A stretch of 45,728 nucleotides of DNA, taken from Trinickia dabaoshanensis. GTDB lineage: Bacteria > Pseudomonadota > Gammaproteobacteria > Burkholderiales > Burkholderiaceae. The DNA lies in the NCBI RefSeq assembly GCF_002879885.1, contig NZ_PNYA01000044.1, positions 1-45,728 of the forward strand. Reading direction: 5' to 3'. Each line of letters starts with the position of its first letter. Within the stretch, counting starts at the first letter, position 1. Shown in pieces: positions 41,751 to 45,728 of the stretch. A model generated the notes under the pieces. The model searched no databases. It was not told where the DNA came from and saw nothing but the letters and a program-made list of their open reading frames with translations. A program made the position numbers and the translations under genes.

Positions 41751-42219
41751 GGTGGTCACTCCACAGGGGGTGGCTCACTATACCCTGGAACGGGCAACAC
41801 GGGGCGGCGCAGAATTTTTCCGAATTGCGTTGACCGAAGCTACGGGTACGCGTAACGTAGCTCAAGAAGTTCGCAAAGCGGGTCTTGTCCGCACCGTCAT
41901 CTATCTCCGTTCAGATGACCGACGAGGGCTATCGACCTCGTTCTTCCTCCGCCGCACCTAAGCGGCCCCGATGAGAGCGTTCAGCGGCAGCCGGGCTTGT
42001 CAGCACTTGCCGATGGACGCATAAAACCCCGTAGCGAGTTCGGCGCGAAACTGCCTAAATCAAGTTCTCGCCCGAGTTCCAGCTCTTGCACCGAAGAAAG
42101 TCCCGCAGGGCTGCTTCGATCCATCAATACGGCTCGCCTGGCGTTTCGGATATCGCTGTCGGCAGCATACGCAACGATCAAAAAACCGGCTGCTTGCCGC
42201 GGCCAAAAGGAGTGACCTG
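41751..42219. other. 469-bp spacer between divergent paralogs, no supported gene
   Basis: Short open frames exist on both strands but lack ribosome sites or family support. An inverted repeat AGCTACG-N11-CGTAGCT (41838-41862) lies behind TTGACC (41830-41835), suggesting a promoter or operator. The stretch presumably holds the promoters of the two paralogs. Confidence 0.45.
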
Positions 42220-42504
42220 ATGAGCAACATTCGCCATTATCGAGGCCTCGATATATCGCTACTCGTGTATCCGCATCGCGCAACCCAAGCTGGGTTCGGC
42301 CGTAATTACGAGGAAGGGTTCGATGCGTCGATTCGTATCAGCGAACCCGATGCCGGGATAGACAGCTTGCGGAGCCGTGTTTTCCGCGTACCGGGCACAC
42401 GTCCTTTTTCGAACACCGGCGACGCTAGGCGCGCCTGCTTGGCCTACGCTGAACAGTTGATCGACGCGGATGGCGCCGGTCGCCCGATTTGGGGACACGC
42501 GTAA
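42220..42504 (+). CDS. Small hypothetical protein, paralog B
   Basis: A 94-residue protein starting MSNIRHYRGLDISLLVYP, paralogous to the product of 41463-41750. A strong AAGGAG precedes the ATG. The conserved core is YEEGFDASIRISEP, SRVFRVPG and ARRACLAYAEQLID. No signal peptide, cysteine or catalytic motif. Function unknown; related tiny proteins seem common near cold-shock genes of this bacterial group, which is my recollection only. Confidence 0.75.
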   Translation: MSNIRHYRGLDISLLVYPHRATQAGFGRNYEEGFDASIRISEPDAGIDSLRSRVFRVPGTRPFSNTGDARRACLAYAEQLIDADGAGRPIWGHA

Positions 42505-42549
42505 ACGTGTGCGGCCAAGTGAAGCCGCGCGCGAGCCGCAGCGCTGCCA

Positions 42550-42577
42550 GCGGCTGCTCCTAGAGCACAGCAGCCGC
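42550..42577. terminator. Bidirectional hairpin between paralog B and rpsU
   Basis: GCGGCTGCT and AGCAGCCGC form a perfect 9-bp stem around a 10-nt loop, between the convergent ends of the small gene (42504) and rpsU (42603). Confidence 0.65.
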
Positions 42578-42602
42578 CCGCTTATCCCCTAAGGACTTCA
42601 AC

Positions 42603-42815
42603 TCAGTACTGCTTTCTCGGCGGCAACGACCGCTTGATCTGTTTTCGGAGCCGGGAGACAGCAGCAGCTTTTTTCCGTTTGCGTTTCGCAGTCGGCGTTT
42701 CGTAGGCTGTTCTGGCCCGCAGTTCCTTGATCAAACCGGTGCTCTCGATCGAACGGCGGAAGCGGCGTAACGCGACTTCCATGGGTTCGTTCAACTTGGG
42801 GGTCACAGTAGTCAA
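42603..42815 (-). CDS. rpsU: 30S ribosomal protein S21
   Basis: A 70-residue basic protein with the S21 pattern: [20 protein letters not shown], then [20 protein letters not shown] and a basic C-terminus. S21 helps initiation of translation on the 30S subunit. The start is a TTG at 42815 with AGGAAG just upstream, giving the normal family length; an ATG far upstream would add unrelated sequence. It may be an accessory paralog, since Burkholderia-group genomes often have more than one rpsU. A long leader with repeats precedes it. Confidence 0.88.
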   Translation of the reverse strand: MTTVTPKLNEPMEVALRRFRRSIESTGLIKELRARTAYETPTAKRKRKKAAAVSRLRKQIKRSLPPRKQY

Positions 42816-43213
42816 TTTTCTTCCTAGTGGTGGGTTTGCGCCGCCGATCGTGCGGACGTTCGCGGACGGGGTTCGCTGCGGCGTTCCGTCGCGATGGACG
42901 CCATCTGATCGGAGCGGTAGAGACAGGATCGGCGCTCTTCGTGAGCCCGATATCGTTGCTCCGTGGTGCGGACGATATCTCCTGTAGCGCGAGATATCGT
43001 TCAAATTCGCGATCGGAGAGAGAGAAGCAAAGCGACCCGCGAACGGCCACTATACGCCCGCTGCTCTGCTGCGTAACGACATTTCTCGCTCAACGGCGTG
43101 TAAATTCGACCGATCGGCGCGCCACTCGATCGATACGAAAAGCGTGGCCAGCCATGCTCATCGCGGTCGATTGCCGCGCACATGGGCACGGGCCTTCCGA
43201 TGCAGCCGTCCCG
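42816..43213. other. 398-bp region upstream of rpsU, no supported gene
   Basis: This stretch lies between rpsU and the next small gene on the same strand. It contains the three-armed repeat 42949-43000 and presumably the rpsU promoter. The in-frame extension of rpsU to 43004 is not protein-like. Confidence 0.5.
42949..43000 (-). promoter_or_regulatory. rpsU: Three-armed repeat upstream of rpsU (possible RNA switch or operator cluster)
   Basis: GATATCGT (42949-42956), ACGATATCTC (42972-42981) and GAGATATCGT (42991-43000). The middle arm is fully complementary to either outer arm (8 and 10 bp), so two hairpins exclude each other. It is 134-185 bp before the rpsU start. Confidence 0.5.
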
Positions 43214-43429
43214 TCATCCGAAGCGTGCGTCCAGCCACTCCTGCGCCCACTTTTTTGCGAACGCCACGGCGTCTTCGCGCACGTCGAAGCCCGCAAGATC
43301 GCCGCTTAGGTGAACGTCGTGCTTGCCACCGTCTGCTCGGCTGGCGCTGATACTGGCATGGGCCATGTATTCGCCGTCAGCCCTGCGGGGCGTGGGGTCG
43401 ATGAAGAATCGCGTCGAATTGAAGTGCAC
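43214..43429 (-). CDS. Small hypothetical protein, WA(Q/R)xWxDxR type
   Basis: A 71-residue protein with a GTG start at 43429 and AAGGAAA upstream. It reads FNSTRFFIDPTPRRADGEYM near the N-terminus and ends in AVAFAKKWAQEWLDARFG. The C-terminal pattern matches the product of 43587-43811 (CWARDWVDTRG), so the two are paralogs. Function unknown. Confidence 0.7.
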   Translation of the reverse strand: MHFNSTRFFIDPTPRRADGEYMAHASISASRADGGKHDVHLSGDLAGFDVREDAVAFAKKWAQEWLDARFG

Positions 43430-43586
43430 TGTCTTTCCTTGCTCGGTTGCCGCGCAACCATGATCGTTGCGCCCGCGTCGCGTGAATGGTGGCCCACGTC
43501 AGGGTGTTCAACGGGGCCGTGATCCAGCCGGCCGCGCGATCGCAATCGCGGTCGCGGTCGCGGTCAGCCGAGCTGGTGCGTCGGCT

Positions 43587-43811
43587 TTAGCCGCGCGTAT
43601 CGACCCAGTCGCGTGCCCAACATGCCGAGTGCTGCAGCGCCTGCTCTTCGCTAGGGAAGTAATCGAGCGAATAGAACTGGTAGCGGCCTTCGGCGCGCGC
43701 GCTGTCGCTGCGTTCGAGCAGCAAGTTGGAGGAAAAGCTGCCATCGGGCAAACGATGCGCCGAGGCTTGGACGGCATAGCCGTTGTAGTGTTGAATGAGT
43801 TTGTTGTGCAT
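43587..43811 (-). CDS. Small hypothetical protein, WA(Q/R)xWxDxR type
   Basis: A 74-residue protein, MHNKLIQHYNGYAVQASAHR at the start and QHSACWARDWVDTRG at the end. It is paralogous in its C-terminal part to the product of 43214-43429. No signal peptide. It lies between that gene and the cold-shock gene, all on the minus strand. The ribosome site is poor. Function unknown. Confidence 0.7.
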   Translation of the reverse strand: MHNKLIQHYNGYAVQASAHRLPDGSFSSNLLLERSDSARAEGRYQFYSLDYFPSEEQALQHSACWARDWVDTRG

Positions 43812-43969
43812 TTTAGTTTTAATGATATTCGGGTGCGTGCACGCCGTGCGAAATGTGCACGGGCACGCCTATCGACGCGATGTCGATCGCGTGAACTGCA
43901 GGAGACAGAGCTCCGCGAGAGTGTTGCGGCAACCCGGCGTCCGTCGAGGGTGGCCGGGCCCGTCAAACG

Positions 43970-44173
43970 TTACAGCGGCTTGATGTTGGCCGCTTGCAGC
44001 CCCTTCGGGCCTCGCTTCGTTTCGAAGCTGACCTTCTGATTCTCAGCGAGCGTCTTGAAGCCGTCGCCGCTGATTTCGGAGAAGTGCGCGAATAGATCGT
44101 CGCCGCCGTTGTCCGGGGTGATGAAGCCAAAGCCTTTGCTGTCGTTGAACCACTTAACGATACCGGTATCCAT
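43970..44173 (-). CDS. Cold-shock protein (CspA family)
   Basis: A 67-residue single OB-fold protein with both RNA-binding motifs: [12 protein letters not shown] (RNP1) and [10 protein letters not shown] (RNP2). The end is [11 protein letters not shown], usual for betaproteobacterial Csp proteins. Such proteins melt RNA structure and often respond to cold or stationary phase. The ATG at 44173 is preceded by AAGGA, which is base-paired in a predicted leader helix (see 44180-44236). A leader of over 150 nt is likely. Confidence 0.95.
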   Translation of the reverse strand: MDTGIVKWFNDSKGFGFITPDNGGDDLFAHFSEISGDGFKTLAENQKVSFETKRGPKGLQAANIKPL

Positions 44174-44179
44174 GAGGAA

Positions 44180-44236
44180 TCCTTGATGAAAAATAGAAAA
44201 ATTTGCTCTGTTACGGAGCACGTAAAGCATCAAGGA
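44180..44236 (-). promoter_or_regulatory. Leader helix that hides the cold-shock ribosome site
   Basis: In the mRNA, TCCTTGATG (44228-44236 complement) pairs perfectly over 9 bp with CATCAAGGA (44180-44188 complement), which contains the AAGGA ribosome site. An inner hairpin GCTC-N7-GAGC lies between the arms. The layout would block ribosome access unless the structure is melted or rearranged. Confidence 0.6.
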
Positions 44237-44454
44237 GGGAGAGGACAACGAATACCGCTGAGGAGCGACAAATTGATGAACAGCAATCGAACTTCTTGAA
44301 CTTCAGGGCGTACGGTAACCGCTGAGAGCGAGCAGCGTCAACAGTTAAGTTGTAACCGTTCCGCGTGGTCGCAATCGCCGGCCCGTCCAGTTGCACAGAC
44401 GGGCGTCGTCATCGAGGCAGGGCACTGCGTCGTCATTTGTGCGCCCGAGCAAAC

Positions 44455-45567
44455 CTACAGCAGGTCCTCGAGTGTCTCCGAGCGGCTGGCAAAGCGCGAT
44501 AGATCGCGCCCTTGCAACGGCTCGGCCGGCGGTAGCGAAACGGTGAGCGGATTTTTCGGAACGTCGTCTACCTGGACCTCGTAATGCAGATGCGGTCCGG
44601 TTGCCCAACCGGTCGCGCCGACATAGCCGATCACTTCGTTGCGCTTCACTCTGGTCCCAATCCGTATGCCTTTGGCAAATCGCGACAGATGCGCAAACAA
44701 GGTCGAGTACGGGGGACGATTGCGAATCTCGATCACGTTGCCATAGCCCGTCTGCACGCCGGCAAAAGTCACGACGCCGTTTGCAGTTGCATGGACCGCC
44801 GTACCGCTGGGCGCGGCAAAATCGACGCCGTCGTGGGGCTGCCAACGTTTCAGTACAGGATCGAAACGACGCTGCGAGAACTGAGACGAGATTCGACGAA
44901 AATCCAGCGGGTAACGCAAGAAACCGCCACCGCGTGCGCGGTCCCCACGCTTCGTGTAGTAGAACGCCTTGCCGGCCAGATTCCGGTATAGAAAGATGTC
45001 GTGCTCACCGGCGTCGGTCACCACGCGAACCGCGGCGGGCATGCCGGGGCGCCCCTGGTCTTCGCTGGAAGCCTTATCGCCTTTTGTGTCGAACACGAAG
45101 GCCACCCGATTCTTTTCTTTCCAATCACGGCGAAAATCGATCATGTTGCGCAATGCTTGCGCGACTCGAAAGGTTGCCGTTGCATCCAGGCCTGCGCGGC
45201 TTGCGGCGTCGACAAAAGTAGCCTCTCCATCGATCGTCTTGACCACGTACCGAGTCGCCTTCTCGGGCGCCGCCGCGGCGCCGCTTGCCGGGGCGGTGGG
45301 CACGGGGGAAACCGACACGAGGTCACTCGGCGAATCGGTGCTCGTTTGTTCGTTTTTCATCGCGAAACGACCGACGAGAATGGCCGTGGTGACGACCATC
45401 AAAAACACGAGGAAAACGAGCGTGAACTTATCCGGCTGGACGGGAAGCAGTGGAAATCGGGGCATACGGACAAAAGGATCGGCAGGTAAAGACAGACCGG
45501 GAAGGGACCCGGCGGCGATCGATTGGGAGGAAGGAGTGGCCCTGTAGCGATTCCAAACATGAGCCAT
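44455..45567 (-). CDS. M23-family metallopeptidase (LytM-type)
   Basis: A 370-residue protein with a cytoplasmic N-terminal tail, one TM helix (about 50-70: FTLVFLVFLMVVTTAILVG) and a periplasmic part. The C-terminal LytM domain has H-x3-D in QPHDGVDFAAPSGT and HLHYEV, the zinc and catalytic residues. Such enzymes cut peptidoglycan cross-links during cell-wall remodelling. Start uncertain: ATG 45567 chosen, 45585 possible, neither with a good ribosome site. An IS end at 45602 is directly upstream and may have changed its promoter. Confidence 0.9.
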   Translation of the reverse strand: MAHVWNRYRATPSSQSIAAGSLPGLSLPADPFVRMPRFPLLPVQPDKFTLVFLVFLMVVTTAILVGRFAMKNEQTSTDSPSDLVSVSPVPTAPASGAAAAPEKATRYVVKTIDGEATFVDAASRAGLDATATFRVAQALRNMIDFRRDWKEKNRVAFVFDTKGDKASSEDQGRPGMPAAVRVVTDAGEHDIFLYRNLAGKAFYYTKRGDRARGGGFLRYPLDFRRISSQFSQRRFDPVLKRWQPHDGVDFAAPSGTAVHATANGVVTFAGVQTGYGNVIEIRNRPPYSTLFAHLSRFAKGIRIGTRVKRNEVIGYVGATGWATGPHLHYEVQVDDVPKNPLTVSLPPAEPLQGRDLSRFASRSETLEDLL

Positions 45568-45601
45568 GTTTATGCAGGAATGCATGGCATGCGATGGATA
45601 C

Positions 45602-45728
45602 TGGATTTGCCCCCGTACTTCCGGACACCGCCTCACACTTGAGTTGATGATTCGGTCCTGCGCCGGAATTCGCGTGGCGAACGGTATTTCAGCGCGCTAT
45701 GGGGATGATGCTCGTTATAGTGCTCGAA
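45602..45728 (-). mobile_element. IS3-family insertion sequence, one end (partial)
   Basis: The terminus TGGATTTGCCCCCGTACTTC (45602-45621) followed by CGGACA is of the TGTCCGG...GCAAATCCA type found at ends of IS3-family elements. A transposase tail on the minus strand stops at 45633. The rest of the element is outside the window. It is a different element from the one at 1-127. Confidence 0.75.
45633..45728 (-). CDS. IS3-family transposase, C-terminal end only
   Basis: The last 31 codons on the minus strand read FEHYNEHHPHSALKYRSPREF and end at TGA (45633-45635). The NEHHPHSALKYRSPREF signature is the usual C-terminus of IS3-family OrfB transposases. The catalytic core lies beyond the window. 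Family call is from motif memory and is strong. Confidence 0.88.
   Translation of the reverse strand, partial: FEHYNEHHPHSALKYRSPREFRRRTESSTQV

Noticed and set aside
41749-41961. 70-codon plus-strand frame
   Set aside because: Its ATG coincides with the divergent start of the small gene at 41750, it has no proper ribosome site, and I see no family features.
41981-42283. 100-codon minus-strand frame
   Set aside because: It overlaps the well-supported small gene at 42220 and its ribosome site. A segment looks protein-like, but there is no usable start close to it.
42816-43004. N-terminal extension of rpsU to an upstream ATG
   Set aside because: It would give a 133-residue S21, nearly twice the family size. 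A TTG with AGGAAG gives the normal length.
43540-43566. GGTCGC-rich tandem stretch as a possible repeat array
   Set aside because: Only three short imperfect units are present, with no spacers; it is simple-sequence DNA, not a CRISPR or functional array.
1-45728. Composite transposon bounded by the two IS ends
   Set aside because: The two termini and transposase tails are clearly different, and the interior is mostly core-like genes with uniform composition.

Overview
The window looks like a chromosomal segment from a Burkholderia-group betaproteobacterium (Burkholderia, Paraburkholderia, Trinickia or a relative). It has high GC with strong third-position G/C, NodT/HlyD/RND efflux genes, a Burkholderia-style 2-methylcitrate synthase, a DUF2235 lipase of the type VI effector kind, and a cold-shock/rpsU neighbourhood. 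I found no rRNA, tRNA or CRISPR. Both edges are ends of IS3-family insertion sequences, of two different kinds.

Layout. 0-7 kb is accessory: an IS end abutting a probably 5'-truncated gene, a TetR regulator with a DMT exporter and a shared 19-bp operator-like repeat, a small gene behind SOS-like boxes, a methyltransferase, an orphan LysR, and a lipoprotein/DUF2235 lipase pair that resembles a type VI effector-immunity pair. 7.1-29.0 kb is one uninterrupted minus-strand run of 19 genes, many overlapping by 4-13 bases. 29.3-36.5 kb is plus-strand: a MoxR-type AAA+ ATPase with a VWA protein, a HEAT-repeat protein, a Sel1 protein and a large exported protein. 36.5-45.6 kb holds two acetyltransferases, an HD-GYP protein, an orphan ParA, a flavin disulfide oxidoreductase, DUF1697, several tiny paralogous proteins, rpsU, a cold-shock gene and an M23 peptidase next to the right-hand IS.

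Main result. The minus-strand run begins with what I read as a pearlin / 3-thiaglutamate (tgl-type) pathway, in which a ribosomal peptide serves as a reusable scaffold. In order of transcription: a sterol-desaturase-like hydroxylase, a CmoA-like carboxy-SAM synthase, a zinc-ribbon SAM transferase, an M50 membrane protease with a PqqD/RRE-like N-terminus, a 54-residue cysteine-free precursor, a DUF692 iron oxygenase, its partner protein, and a small LanB lacking the elimination domain (a peptide aminoacyl-tRNA ligase). From the Pseudomonas syringae tgl pathway, the expected chemistry is tRNA-dependent addition of Cys to the precursor C-terminus, excision of the Cys beta-carbon, carboxymethylation of the thiol, and proteolytic release of the amino acid.

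What may be new is the extension. The LanB gene overlaps a cupin gene by 4 bases. The same strand then continues through an acyl-CoA ligase, a lone 2-methylcitrate synthase, a TsdA-like dihaem cytochrome, a split chromate transporter, a DAHP synthase, an ABC-type binding protein and a complete RND tripartite pump. This suggests tailoring, self-protection and export of a thia-amino-acid product, but the link beyond the cupin rests only on gene order and spacing. Several RNA or operator structures also stand out: a hairpin with a short T-run between precursor and oxygenase, a 9-bp helix hiding the cold-shock ribosome site, and a three-armed repeat upstream of rpsU.
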